From assembly GCA_004213025.1 (NCBI GenBank), contig SHBC01000007.1:1-25046 (forward strand): DNA of 25,046 nt, read 5' to 3'. This DNA is from SAR116 cluster bacterium. Lineage in GTDB: Bacteria; Pseudomonadota; Alphaproteobacteria; Puniceispirillales; Puniceispirillaceae. The position numbers were made by a program, and so were the translations under genes. This document shows, one piece after another, positions 1 to 8,522 of the stretch (position 1 is its first letter; each line of letters opens with the position of its first letter). The notes beneath the pieces were generated by a model. That model was not told the origin of the DNA. It was given only the letters and a program-made list of their open reading frames with translations, and did not search any database.

Positions 1-21
1 ATCGCTGGGAAAGCAGCATGA
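1..21 (+). CDS. C-terminal tail of an upstream gene, probably the partner amino-acid ABC permease (partial)
   Basis: The first frame is open from base 1 and ends at TGA 19-21, giving only the residues IAGKAA. The next gene starts 12 bases later at 34, and the stop overlaps the GAGG that probably serves as its ribosome binding site. Amino-acid importers of this type normally have two permease genes in a row, so the fragment is most likely the end of the first permease. The coding call rests on spacing only, because six residues carry no recognisable motif. Confidence 0.3.
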   Translation: MAGKAA

Positions 22-33
22 GGATTCCGGGCT

Positions 34-930
34 ATGGCAGCTGACAGGCGACAAAATAGCCTTCCCGGCGTGAATGCGCGTGCCAGCACCGACCTGCCAG
101 TGATGAAGCCATTGCGGCTGTCCGCCGCCGGCCCGACAGCAACACAGTGGCTTGCCAATCTTCCCTGGTGGACGCCGATCCTGCTGATGACGCCGCTGAT
201 TCTGTTTCCGTTCTATGCCCAGGCGGCCGGCAAATTCACCATTGTGACAGCCTTTGCAACGCTGGTGAAATGGATCCCGTTCCTGTTCAAGTCGGGCTTC
301 CTGTTCAACATCCTGATCTCGATGTTCGCGATGCTGTTCGGCACGCTTGCCGGCGCGGCGCTCGGCCTCGGGCAGATTTCAAAAATTGCCACCATCCGCC
401 GGTCAGCCTGGTTCCTGACGCAGCTGTTCCGCAATTCGCCCTGGCTGGTGATTCTGTTCATCGTGCTTCTGGCGCTGCCCTTCGAGGTTGTGATTTTCGG
501 CTATATCATCTCGATCCCCGACTGGATGAAGGCGGTGTTCGGTCTGTCGCTGCCGATCATGGCGAACATCTCCGAGATCGTGCGCGGTGCCGTGCAGTCG
601 GTGCCGACGGCACAATGGGAAGCATCCGAAAGCCTGGCCTTCAGCCGTCAGCAGACGCTGTGGCGGATCATCCTGCCGCAATGTTTCAAGCGGATGATCC
701 CACCCTGGATGAACTGGTACGCCATCCTGACAATGGCGACACCGCTCTGCTCGCTTCTCGGCGTCGAGGAGATCATCACCCTGTCGCGCCAGGCGATGGA
801 GGCGGAGAACAATCATCCGGAACTGCTGGTTCCTTTCTATTCCTTCGCGCTCGCGCTGTTCTTCTTTTACTGCTACCCGATCGCGCGCGTGACCATTGCC
901 CTCGAACGCAGATACGCGGTCAAACTCTAG
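34..930 (+). CDS. Amino-acid ABC transporter permease (HisM/GlnP type)
   Basis: This 298-residue protein is an inner-membrane subunit of a polar amino-acid importer. After a roughly 45-residue soluble N-terminus come hydrophobic stretches near residues 47-64, 80-112, 125-155, 160-180, 225-243 and 262-285. The cytoplasmic coupling loop that contacts the ATPase is clear near residues 190-215, with the EAA-type pattern EASESLAFSRQQTLWRIILP. The start at 34 is the first ATG after an in-frame stop at 19-21 and has GAGG about ten bases upstream. It is followed after 10 bases by the ATPase gene, so the two are one operon whose upstream part (first permease, perhaps the binding protein) lies outside the window. 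The substrate is unknown; similar systems carry glutamate, arginine, histidine, opines or ectoine. Confidence 0.9.
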   Translation: MAADRRQNSLPGVNARASTDLPVMKPLRLSAAGPTATQWLANLPWWTPILLMTPLILFPFYAQAAGKFTIVTAFATLVKWIPFLFKSGFLFNILISMFAMLFGTLAGAALGLGQISKIATIRRSAWFLTQLFRNSPWLVILFIVLLALPFEVVIFGYIISIPDWMKAVFGLSLPIMANISEIVRGAVQSVPTAQWEASESLAFSRQQTLWRIILPQCFKRMIPPWMNWYAILTMATPLCSLLGVEEIITLSRQAMEAENNHPELLVPFYSFALALFFFYCYPIARVTIALERRYAVKL

Positions 931-940
931 GAGGCGCGCC

Positions 941-1690
941 ATGACCGAATGGACCGAAAAAGAGCCAATTGTCTCAATCCAGGACGTGCATAAATATTTC
1001 GGCAACCTGCAGGTTCTCAAGGGCGTTACGCTCGACGTCATGAAGGGCGAGGTGGTCTGTATCATCGGCCCGTCCGGGTCGGGCAAATCCACGCTGATCC
1101 GGTGCGTGAATGCGCTGAACGACATTCAGGGCGGCACCATCAAGGTGCGTGGCATCGACCTTACCGACCCGAATCTCAACAAGCTGGAACTTCGCAAGCG
1201 TGTCGGCATGGTGTTTCAGCAATATAATCTGTTCCCCCACAAGACCGCGATCGAGAACATCATGATGGCGCCGATGCTGGTGCTGAAGGAAAATGAGGAT
1301 GAGGTGCGGCAGCGGGCGCGCGAGCTGATGCTCAAGGTCCGGCTGGAGGACAAGGAAGACGCCTACCCCGGTGAGTTGTCGGGCGGCCAGCAACAGCGTG
1401 TCGCCATCGCACGGTCACTGGCGATGAGCCCGGATGTGATGCTGTTCGACGAGGTGACAGCGGCGCTGGACCCGGAAACGGTGAAAGAGGTTCTTGTCAC
1501 CATCAAGGAGCTGGCGCAGGACGGCATGACCTGTATCCTTGTCACGCATGAAATGGGCTTCGCCCGCGAGGTGGCCGACCATATCTATTTCACCGATAAC
1601 GGGGTGATTGTCGAACATGGCCCGCCAAGCACCTTCTTCAGCAAGGCCAAGGATCCGCGGACAAAGGAATTCCTGAGCCAGATTCTGTAG
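941..1690 (+). CDS. Amino-acid ABC transporter ATP-binding protein (GlnQ/HisP type)
   Basis: This 249-residue cytoplasmic ATPase powers the permease encoded just upstream. Visible motifs are Walker A GPSGSGKST (residues 43-51), the Q-loop glutamine at 93, the ABC signature LSGGQ (146-150), Walker B VMLFDE (166-171) and the switch histidine in VTHE (203). The stretch after Walker B reads EVTAALDPE where most relatives have EPTSALDPE, a small deviation. The reading frame stays open upstream to 896, inside the permease gene, but ATG 941 is preceded by AGGAGG at 929-934 and gives the family's usual length, so I take it as the start. The gene ends convergently with the M24 gene 68 bases away. Confidence 0.93.
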   Translation: MTEWTEKEPIVSIQDVHKYFGNLQVLKGVTLDVMKGEVVCIIGPSGSGKSTLIRCVNALNDIQGGTIKVRGIDLTDPNLNKLELRKRVGMVFQQYNLFPHKTAIENIMMAPMLVLKENEDEVRQRARELMLKVRLEDKEDAYPGELSGGQQQRVAIARSLAMSPDVMLFDEVTAALDPETVKEVLVTIKELAQDGMTCILVTHEMGFAREVADHIYFTDNGVIVEHGPPSTFFSKAKDPRTKEFLSQIL

Positions 1691-1758
1691 CCAGATCCCG
1701 TAGGCAGATTCCTCTCACAGAACCTGGAGGCCGGCTGCCGTCGGCGATACAGGATCGC

Positions 1759-2943
1759 CTAGCCTATGACCGTCAGTTCGGGCGCGGCGCGGCGTGTCAG
1801 AAGCTCGGCCCCGCCAGCGCGCACGACGATATTTTCCTCATGCACCATCATCATCCCGTCGCCATAGGACAATGACGGCTCGATGGTCAGAACCATGTTC
1901 TCGGTAAGTTCAGTCTGGTCGAACAGGGCATGTGACGGCTGTTCGGTCAGCTGCATGCCAAGGCCGTGGCCAAGCCGTCCAACATCGCCGCCGCTGTCAT
2001 CCATTTCAGCAATCACATCGGACATGGCGAGACACAGATCGCGGCAGCTGTTGCCGGGACGTGCCGCGGCGATGCCGGCCTCGGTGGCACGCCACAGCAC
2101 ATCATAGGCCCACCGCGCCCGTTCATCGGCCCGGCCGATGGCCCAGTTCCGGTCGAAATCACAGTAATAGCCGTCCCAGACGCAACCCGTATCAAGCATC
2201 AGCACATCGCCTGCCTGCATGGGGCGCGAGGTGGGCGGCGAGATCACATCGGCATAGCCACCCTGATCGGCACCGCCGACAAGATAGGGCGCATCATCGG
2301 CGCCAAGCCCGATGGCGGTGCGCCTGAATTCACGAAACACCGCGTCCAGCGGCTGGCCTTCGCCAGCAAAGTGCGGCACCGCCTCAAAGGCTGCCGAACC
2401 GATGGTGCAGATATGACGAAGCTTTTCGATCTCGGCCTCGCTCTTCACCATCCGCAGCCCCTGAACAAGGCCGGTGACATCGACGACCTGCAGCCGCGGC
2501 AGCATCGCCGTCAGCCGCTCCCAGTCACCAAGCGGCATGCGAAGATGCGTTTCATGCCCCTTCATGACGCCAAGCGCACCGCCGCCATGTGCCAGCGGCG
2601 CCAGCAATTCGGCAAGAAGGCTGACCCCGTCATCCGCCGGGGCCGGCGCGCTCCATGTCCTGATGTCCTCGATCCAGGTCCGCCGCATCAGCGCGGCGCC
2701 AATCTCCGGGATCACCGCGACGGGCTTGCCTGTCGCCGGCACGAACAGGAACCAGGGGCGGGTCGGGCTCTGCCAGAACAGCGTCTGGAAACCGCTGAAA
2801 TACCGCACCTCCGCCTCGGTCATCAGCAACAACCCGGCGATGCCACTGGCCGCCATCTGCCGCTGCGCACGCTCCGTACGCACCGCAAATTCGGCGGCAT
2901 CAAAGCCGCGTTGGGGAGAGATCATGGGATTGGCAGGGTCCAT
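1759..2943 (-). CDS. M24-family metallopeptidase-like hydrolase (Xaa-Pro peptidase/creatinase fold)
   Basis: This 394-residue protein has the two-domain creatinase/prolidase layout: an N-terminal domain to about residue 160 and a pita-bread catalytic domain after it. All five dinuclear-metal ligands of the family are visible: D251 (LDTG), D262 (CDFDR, 11 residues later), H326 (GHGLG), E355 (TIEPSL) and E370 (HEEN). An active metal-dependent hydrolase is therefore expected, probably cytoplasmic since no signal peptide is seen. AAGGA at 2953-2957 supports the start. It is the last gene of the minus-strand sugar operon, 125 bases after the kinase, and also lies convergent to an amino-acid importer. 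Family members include Xaa-Pro peptidases, creatinase and the ectoine hydrolase DoeA; the sequence does not decide between them, and a peptide or amide role is odd among sugar genes. Confidence 0.85.
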   Translation of the reverse strand: MDPANPMISPQRGFDAAEFAVRTERAQRQMAASGIAGLLLMTEAEVRYFSGFQTLFWQSPTRPWFLFVPATGKPVAVIPEIGAALMRRTWIEDIRTWSAPAPADDGVSLLAELLAPLAHGGGALGVMKGHETHLRMPLGDWERLTAMLPRLQVVDVTGLVQGLRMVKSEAEIEKLRHICTIGSAAFEAVPHFAGEGQPLDAVFREFRRTAIGLGADDAPYLVGGADQGGYADVISPPTSRPMQAGDVLMLDTGCVWDGYYCDFDRNWAIGRADERARWAYDVLWRATEAGIAAARPGNSCRDLCLAMSDVIAEMDDSGGDVGRLGHGLGMQLTEQPSHALFDQTELTENMVLTIEPSLSYGDGMMMVHEENIVVRAGGAELLTRRAAPELTVIG

Positions 2944-3068
2944 GTCGTCATATCCTTATCCTGGCCAGGTCTGGTGTCAGGCCGTTCTGGGATAGTGGGA
3001 CGTCGGGCGTAATGGATCAAGCCGGCAGACCATGTCGGTCAGGGTCGGCATCGAATCCGCTCGGCCCA

Positions 3069-4100
3069 TCAGCCTGGTGCAGGCCGCCAGCCATACTCAC
3101 CGGCAAGCGCCAGACAATCGGACCAGCCCATCATCGCATCGGTTGTTCCGATATGCCGCATCGAGGCGGCGGCGGCGGCGTGGGCGAGCTCCAGAACCCG
3201 ATCCAGCTCCCATCCCTGATGCACCGCGTAGAGCGCGCCGGCGGCAAAGGCGTCCCCGGCACCATTCGGCCCCTTGATATCGTCTGGCGGCATCTTCACC
3301 GATGGCGTGACAGCCCTTGCGCCTTGCCGTGTCGCCGCAACCGCGCCACCGGGAAAATGCACGATGACAAGCTCCATCGCGCCGCTGTCAAGCACCGTCA
3401 ATGCGTTGGCAAGGCAGGCATCGATATCGGCATCCTGCCCCAGCCCGATCGGCCGGCCGGCGATGGCGGCGATCTCGAACTCGTTGACAATCAGGTAATC
3501 AAGATGCGCAACACAGGGCGACATGATGCGATGCAGCCCTTCGGCAGGAAGTGAACACATCTCGAAATTCGTTTTCAGGCCAGCCGCACGGGCCGCCTTC
3601 AGCACGGTGACCCAGCCATTCGGATCATCGCCCCAGGGCGCGTCCATCTGCGCGTGAAGCCCCGGCAGCCCAAGATGCAGAATGCGCGCGCTGCTGGTTG
3701 AAAAATCAAAATGATCGGGTGTCAGATCGCCGCTCGTACCGGGATGATAGAAATGCGTCCGGCGACCGGTGTCCTGCGCGGTGAAGGCGTCGGTGAATGT
3801 GGTCCGCCTGTCAGGCAGCATCATCAGGCCGGCACAATCCAGCCCCTCGGCCCCGGCCTGGCGGACAAGCGTGTGGCCATCCGCATCATCGCCAAGCAGG
3901 CCGATGGTCGCCACCGGCATGTCCGGGTCGAGCCGCCTGATATCGATGGCAAGATTGCAGGCCGAACCGCCGCCTCTGGTTTCTTCTTCATGGATGATGA
4001 CAAGGTCTTCCTCGCCCGGCCATCTCTCGACAAGCTTGTTATGGTCGGCGCACCAGGTCCCGCCGGTAACAAATCCGTGCCTGTCCCCGGGGGTGGTCAT
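3069..4100 (-). CDS. PfkB-family sugar kinase
   Basis: This 343-residue ribokinase-fold enzyme probably phosphorylates a sugar or sugar phosphate with ATP. The N-terminal glycine motif is RGGGSACNLA (residues 42-51). The C-terminal signature GPNGAGDAFAAG (277-288) holds the anion hole and the catalytic base D283. The stretch LIVNEFEI near 203-210 fits the substrate-lid side of the family. The start ATG overlaps the aldolase stop in a TCAT/ATGA arrangement (4097-4100), so the two are translationally coupled. A kinase coupled to an aldolase and preceded by an aldose-epimerase-like gene is the arrangement of pathways that phosphorylate a ketose and cleave it, such as tagatose, sulfofructose or inositol-derived keto sugars. 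The exact substrate cannot be read from the sequence. Confidence 0.88.
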   Translation of the reverse strand: MTTPGDRHGFVTGGTWCADHNKLVERWPGEEDLVIIHEEETRGGGSACNLAIDIRRLDPDMPVATIGLLGDDADGHTLVRQAGAEGLDCAGLMMLPDRRTTFTDAFTAQDTGRRTHFYHPGTSGDLTPDHFDFSTSSARILHLGLPGLHAQMDAPWGDDPNGWVTVLKAARAAGLKTNFEMCSLPAEGLHRIMSPCVAHLDYLIVNEFEIAAIAGRPIGLGQDADIDACLANALTVLDSGAMELVIVHFPGGAVAATRQGARAVTPSVKMPPDDIKGPNGAGDAFAAGALYAVHQGWELDRVLELAHAAAAASMRHIGTTDAMMGWSDCLALAGEYGWRPAPG

Positions 4101-5104
4101 TCTGCCTCTGGCGCGAGCACCGGGTCGGTGACCTCAAGGTCCTCGTCAAGCTGTCGTGCCGGGCGGATATTCCTGCCGGCAAGACTGGCATGATAGGTTT
4201 TGACCGCCGCCACAGTGCCGATGTCACCCTCGACAACCGCCCGCATCAACCGGACGATTTCGACAGCGTCCTCGGCCTCGTAGATCTTCCGGCCAAACAG
4301 CGCGACGCGGCCGCCAAACCGTTCGGTCTGCGCCACAAGTTCAAAGGTGTCGCGAGTCGTTCCGGCAGCCCCGCCAAGCACCCCGACGATCAGATTGCCG
4401 GGATCATGGGACGCCAACTCGGCCATGGCGCGCGCACCATTATACTGCATCTTCAGGAATAGCGGCCGTTCATCCGACGCCACCCCGGCAAGGCAACGCA
4501 CGATGGCATCATTGATGAAGGCGCCAAGTTCGGCATCACCGGTGTCAATGGCAAAGGCCGGGTTGAAGACTTCGAGGAAATGCGCCATGCCGGCCTGCCC
4601 GGCCCGCTGGCGAAACGCGCGATAGGCGGTGAGCGTGGCCACATCAAGATCGCGGTCATTATAGAAAGTCACCGCATAGAGCCCAAGCGCGGCAAGCCGC
4701 CGTGCCTGGTCCAGCCGTGCGGTGCGAAACGGGATGGCGGCGCTGCCGCGATAGGTGGCGCCGCGAAACCCCCAGATGTCGGTTGCGTCATTCAGCCGGA
4801 TGGCCGGCGTCACGTCAGACGATGCGAATATTTTGCCGGCATCCAGCGCCTCGGCCGAGTTTTGCGAGGTCAGCATGATATCGACCAGCCCTGATTCCAT
4901 CATCCGGGCCATCGCCGCCAGGTAATCTGCCGCCGTCGCCGGCCGCTGCGTGCCGTCACCGTCGGTGATCTTGCCAAGGGCGCCGATACCGCCGCCCATA
5001 TCGGCATCCTTGGCATCGGCGATGATAAAATCTGCTGGGCGGTAACTGCCGTCGCGGATACGTGACAGCTTGCCATTCAGCCGGTCATGGATTTCTGCCG
5101 TCAT
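4097..5104 (-). CDS. Class I aldolase-like TIM-barrel protein (DhnA/LacD/DeoC-like)
   Basis: This 335-residue protein looks like a class I (Schiff-base) aldolase. Features are the N-terminal FIIADAKDADMGGGIG (residues 26-41), a candidate Schiff-base lysine K218 in FLKMQYNG, and two likely phosphate-binding loops, GVLGGAAGTT (241-250) and FGRKIYEAED (270-279), as in DhnA/FbaB/LacD-type enzymes. The frame opens at a TTG (5107) but ATG 5104 has AAAGGA ten bases upstream and is the likelier start. Its stop overlaps the start of the PfkB kinase gene, suggesting that it cleaves the kinase's product into two triose-sized pieces. I recognise the superfamily but not the subfamily; assignment to tagatose-bisphosphate, sulfofructose-phosphate or another ketose phosphate would be a guess. 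Confidence 0.75.
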   Translation of the reverse strand: MTAEIHDRLNGKLSRIRDGSYRPADFIIADAKDADMGGGIGALGKITDGDGTQRPATAADYLAAMARMMESGLVDIMLTSQNSAEALDAGKIFASSDVTPAIRLNDATDIWGFRGATYRGSAAIPFRTARLDQARRLAALGLYAVTFYNDRDLDVATLTAYRAFRQRAGQAGMAHFLEVFNPAFAIDTGDAELGAFINDAIVRCLAGVASDERPLFLKMQYNGARAMAELASHDPGNLIVGVLGGAAGTTRDTFELVAQTERFGGRVALFGRKIYEAEDAVEIVRLMRAVVEGDIGTVAAVKTYHASLAGRNIRPARQLDEDLEVTDPVLAPEAE

Positions 5105-5136
5105 CAAAACATTGTCCTTTCAAACCACAGCCGCCG

Positions 5137-6249
5137 TCATGCGCGCGCCCGAAGGGGGCCCATGCGGCATCCGCGCGAGCGGACCTGTTCGATCCGCTGC
5201 ATCATCCCGTCGGTCTCGGATGCGGTCAGCAGACCCATCCGAATATCTATATTCCAGATCGCGCCGCCGGCAAGCGCCACCACCTGACCCTTCGCCTTTT
5301 CGGCGGTATAGCCCTCAACCTCCGAGGTCGAGGGAAAGGCAACGCCCAGACCGTCCTGATCCGGCGTCCGGCAGATCCAGCGCGTGCTGATTGGCGCCTG
5401 CGCCGGGAAGAACCCGATATAGTCGCCGGTGCCGTCGGGACGTTTCTGGATGGCGTGCGCCATACCGTCATCATCGGCCAGCATATCGATGGTGAAGACC
5501 ACCTCGGGATCAAAGGCCAGTTCCGGTGACAGCCGGTGATGGCGCACCGGGTCCTCGGCCAGTTCCGCGATGAAGGCCTCATAGTCCGGCTTTGGCGAGA
5601 TATGCGCCGGGATGGAGCGCCGCACCCGCACCGATTCAGCGTCATAGCGCGCCGTGTAATGCAGCTCGCCATCATCAACTGGCCGGAAATTGGCGTGCGC
5701 CAGATACATCAAATCCATCGGCGTCTGCTTGAGATTCTCCACCGAGAGCGACACATCCAGGATCGCCGACCCTGCGGTCATGCCGATGCTGGCCGTTGCC
5801 AGATAATTGGTGCTGAAGGCAACCGTGTGGCGGTAGGTACCGCCGATACTCACGCTTTGCCGTTGCTCGTCAAGCTCGATCCAGGCTGTCTGGAACGGCG
5901 CGTTGGGAAGCTCGCCATGAAGCGGATGATTGTCCTGCGGCCCCGGTGCGCCAAGCCCGGTCAGCCCGCAATGGATGAGGAAAGCGCCATAAGTCTCAAG
6001 ATAGACCGTCGTGTCGACAGGTTCCTCGAACATCGATTTCATCGTCAGGTCACGACCATCGAAAGCGGCGCGCCAGATCTGCTGTCCCTTGAAGGGAAGC
6101 ACGATGATCTCGCCGCGCGCGTTCTTCACCCGCAGCGCCTCGATCCCGGACGCATATCTGAATGTCGAAATTCGGAATTCACCCATTTCGCAGAACGGGC
6201 GTTCCCTGTCATCGAAACTGGACCGGTGAAGGTCAATCCTGGCTGACAT
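5137..6249 (-). CDS. DUF4432 family protein (aldose 1-epimerase-like)
   Basis: This 370-residue, beta-rich protein has no signal peptide or membrane segment. Its composition and the blocks LPFKGQQIWRAAF (residues 51-63), HGELPNAPF (111-119), LAHANFRP and GGAIWNIDIRMG near the C-terminus match the DUF4432 group of galactose-mutarotase-like proteins, which bind monosaccharides in a beta-sandwich. H111 of HGE is a candidate catalytic residue. The gene sits 14 bases after the MalK-like ATPase and 32 bases before the aldolase, so it is firmly inside the transport-catabolism operon. A role in anomerising or isomerising the incoming sugar is the natural inference. DUF4432 members are mostly uncharacterised, so the reaction is not established. 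Confidence 0.78.
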   Translation of the reverse strand: MSARIDLHRSSFDDRERPFCEMGEFRISTFRYASGIEALRVKNARGEIIVLPFKGQQIWRAAFDGRDLTMKSMFEEPVDTTVYLETYGAFLIHCGLTGLGAPGPQDNHPLHGELPNAPFQTAWIELDEQRQSVSIGGTYRHTVAFSTNYLATASIGMTAGSAILDVSLSVENLKQTPMDLMYLAHANFRPVDDGELHYTARYDAESVRVRRSIPAHISPKPDYEAFIAELAEDPVRHHRLSPELAFDPEVVFTIDMLADDDGMAHAIQKRPDGTGDYIGFFPAQAPISTRWICRTPDQDGLGVAFPSTSEVEGYTAEKAKGQVVALAGGAIWNIDIRMGLLTASETDGMMQRIEQVRSRGCRMGPLRARA

Positions 6250-6263
6250 ATCTGTCTCCAGCG

Positions 6264-7334
6264 CTAGCGGATCCGCTCGCCATTCGTCTCGTCGAAGATG
6301 TAGAGATTCTCCGGCGGCAGCAGCACGCCGACCTCATCGCCCTGCTTGCCGTCGAAATCCTTATGCGCCTTGACGATAATCTGGTCGGACCCCCAATTGA
6401 CCGTGACCAGCGTGTGGTCACCAATCAGCTCGGTTGTATAGATCTGCCCCTTCAGCGTGCCCTTGGACGGGGCGGTGACACTGCAATCCTCGGGCCTGAC
6501 GCCGGCAATCGCCTGTGGCACCTGCCCCTTGACCTTGGTCTTGACCTTCGCGCCATTGGTCATGAACCTGTCGCCCTCGAGACCGCCATGAATGACATTC
6601 ATCGCCGGCGAGCCGATGAACTGCGCGACGAACAGATTGGCCGGATTATTATAGATTTCCGATGGCGTTGCCAGCTGCTGCAGCACGCCCTTTTCCAGCA
6701 CCGCCACCCGGTGCGCCAGCGTCATCGCCTCGATCTGGTCATGGGTGACATAGATCGTGGTGATGCCAAGCGTGCCCTGCATGTGTTTCAGCTCGGCCCG
6801 CATATGGCCGCGAAGCTTGGCATCAAGGTTCGACAGCGGTTCATCCATCAGAAAGACCGATGGCCGGCGGATGATGGCCCGCGCCAGCGCGACGCGCTGC
6901 CTCTGACCACCCGACAGTTCCCGCGGATAGCGTTCGAGAAGCGGTTCAAGCTGGACCTGTTTCGCCGCATCAAGAATGGCGGCGTCCATATCCGCCTTGT
7001 TCAGCTTTTTCACCTTCAGCGGAAAGCCGATATTCTCTGCCACAGTCTTGTGCGGGTAGAGAGCGTAGGACTGGAATACCATCGAGATATCCCGATATTT
7101 CGGCAGCACCTCGGTGACGTCATGATCGCCGATATAGACGCGGCCGGCGGACGGCGTTTCAAGGCCCGACAGGATGCGCAGCGCCGTCGTCTTGCCCGAA
7201 CCGGACGCCCCCAGCAGGACCAGGAATTCGCCAGGCTCAACCACGAGGTTGAACTCTTCCAGCACCTTCACGCTGCCAAAGCTTTTCTGCACCGCATCAA
7301 ACTTGACCGAGGCTTTTGCGCCGCCAGCTGTCAT
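6264..7334 (-). CDS. Carbohydrate ABC transporter ATP-binding protein (MalK/UgpC type)
   Basis: This 356-residue ATPase energises the two sugar permeases encoded immediately before it. It has Walker A GASGSGKT (residues 42-49; most relatives have GPSGCGKT), Q-loop Q88, signature LSGGQ (140-144), Walker B FLMDEP (161-166) and switch H198. From about residue 240 a C-terminal TOBE/OB regulatory domain typical of MalK/UgpC follows, with GVRPEDC near 263-269. The domain marks it as a sugar rather than an amino-acid system. It begins 3 bases after the MalG-like permease stop, so translation is coupled. One MalK-type ATPase dimer with the two permeases and the binding protein makes a complete importer. 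Confidence 0.93.
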   Translation of the reverse strand: MTAGGAKASVKFDAVQKSFGSVKVLEEFNLVVEPGEFLVLLGASGSGKTTALRILSGLETPSAGRVYIGDHDVTEVLPKYRDISMVFQSYALYPHKTVAENIGFPLKVKKLNKADMDAAILDAAKQVQLEPLLERYPRELSGGQRQRVALARAIIRRPSVFLMDEPLSNLDAKLRGHMRAELKHMQGTLGITTIYVTHDQIEAMTLAHRVAVLEKGVLQQLATPSEIYNNPANLFVAQFIGSPAMNVIHGGLEGDRFMTNGAKVKTKVKGQVPQAIAGVRPEDCSVTAPSKGTLKGQIYTTELIGDHTLVTVNWGSDQIIVKAHKDFDGKQGDEVGVLLPPENLYIFDETNGERIR

Positions 7335-7337
7335 GTC

Positions 7338-8522
7338 CTACCCCTTCACCGCGCCAAGCAGCACGCCCTTTGAAATAAACCGCGTCAACAGAACCGACAT
7401 GATGATGACCGGAATGATCATCACCACAATGACGGCGCACATCTCCCACCACAGAACGCCTTTCTCGCCGGTATTCTTTGCCGCGACCATGATCGGCATG
7501 GTCTGCACCTTGACCGTCGACAGGAAGACAGCGAACAGATATTCGTTCCAGTTGAGAACAAGGATCAGCAATGTCGTGGCGGCAAGGCCGGGCCGCGTCA
7601 GCGGCATCACGATTTCCCAGAAAATGCCGAACCTCGTCGCGCCATCCAGCTGCGCCGATTCCTCCAGCTCGATCGGCAGGTTGGCGAAGAAATCATGCAT
7701 CAGCCAGACAACGATCGGCAGGTTGGCTACAGCATAGAGCAGGATCAACGCCAGATGCGTATCCAGCAGCCGTACCGCCTGGAACATCACATAGAGCGGG
7801 ATCACCACAACAATCGGCGGCAGGATTCGCTGTGAGATTATCCAGAACAGGATGTCGCCATTGCCAAGCGCCATCTTGAAATACCGTCCGAAGGCACGCG
7901 CCAGGAAAAAGAACATCGCCAGCGCCACTGCCGAGGACATCCACCAGGGCACACCGGCATAGGTGGTCACCACGATGACCCCGATGATCAGCAGCACGAA
8001 AATCATGATATTGCCGAATTTCGGCCGGTACTGAATTCGCGCCAGCGCATAGGCCGCCATCGACCCGATAGCGACACAGAGAATTGTCGAGGCAATGCTG
8101 ATGACCACAGAATTGGTGAAGGCAAGATAGATCTTGCAGATCTGCGGTTCCATCGGCTGCAGCGACACAATCGGTGACAGCAGGAAGATAACGCTGTTAT
8201 GCGCCAGCAGATAGAGCTGACGCCCAATGGCGGCCATGTCGCAGAAGGGATCGGACGTGAAGTTTTCGCGCCAGGCATCAAGCGTCGGCTGAAAATCCAC
8301 GAAGGGTATAAAATTGGGGCCCTGATTAACTGCCGCTGCATCCTTGAAGGAGGTGATGATCACCCAGTAGATCGGAAACAGCACAAACAGCGACCAGATG
8401 GCCAGAAAGGAATAGACGACCACCTTTGCCGCCGGCGCCATTTTGCCGACCGCCGGCGGTTCGAACAGACGGTCGAACAGGCCGCGGTTCCGCAGATCGA
8501 ATTTGTAGCCTGTCTCACTCAT
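7338..8522 (-). CDS. Carbohydrate ABC transporter permease (MalG-like) with extra internal segments
   Basis: This 394-residue inner-membrane permease is about 100 residues longer than the usual 270-300 for MalG-type subunits. The first membrane segment lies near residues 33-55. The core permease region is split: a hydrophobic insertion near 93-130 precedes the segment SVVISIASTILCVAIGSMAAYAL (about 139-160), and a second insertion near 172-228 with one or two more hydrophobic spans precedes ISQRILPPIVVVIPLYVMF. The coupling EAA loop is intact (about 288-308, ESAQLDGATRFGIFWEIVMP), as is the C-terminal span near 360-382. The start overlaps the MalF-like stop (8519-8522). The insertions suggest an atypical topology for this importer; the family call itself is secure. 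Confidence 0.9.
   Translation of the reverse strand: MSETGYKFDLRNRGLFDRLFEPPAVGKMAPAAKVVVYSFLAIWSLFVLFPIYWVIITSFKDAAAVNQGPNFIPFVDFQPTLDAWRENFTSDPFCDMAAIGRQLYLLAHNSVIFLLSPIVSLQPMEPQICKIYLAFTNSVVISIASTILCVAIGSMAAYALARIQYRPKFGNIMIFVLLIIGVIVVTTYAGVPWWMSSAVALAMFFFLARAFGRYFKMALGNGDILFWIISQRILPPIVVVIPLYVMFQAVRLLDTHLALILLYAVANLPIVVWLMHDFFANLPIELEESAQLDGATRFGIFWEIVMPLTRPGLAATTLLILVLNWNEYLFAVFLSTVKVQTMPIMVAAKNTGEKGVLWWEMCAVIVVMIIPVIIMSVLLTRFISKGVLLGAVKG

Noticed and set aside
1743..1759. GGCGAT/ATCGCC hairpin between the convergent ABC ATPase and M24 genes as a terminator
   Set aside because: The stem is only 6 bp and no T run follows on either strand, so I cannot support a terminator call.
1966..3012. 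348-codon open frame on the plus strand
   Set aside because: It is antisense to the M24 gene, which has all five metal ligands in order.
6162..7373. 403-codon open frame on the plus strand
   Set aside because: It is antisense to the MalK-like ATPase, whose motifs are complete; the plus-strand translation shows only low-complexity Arg/His-rich sequence.
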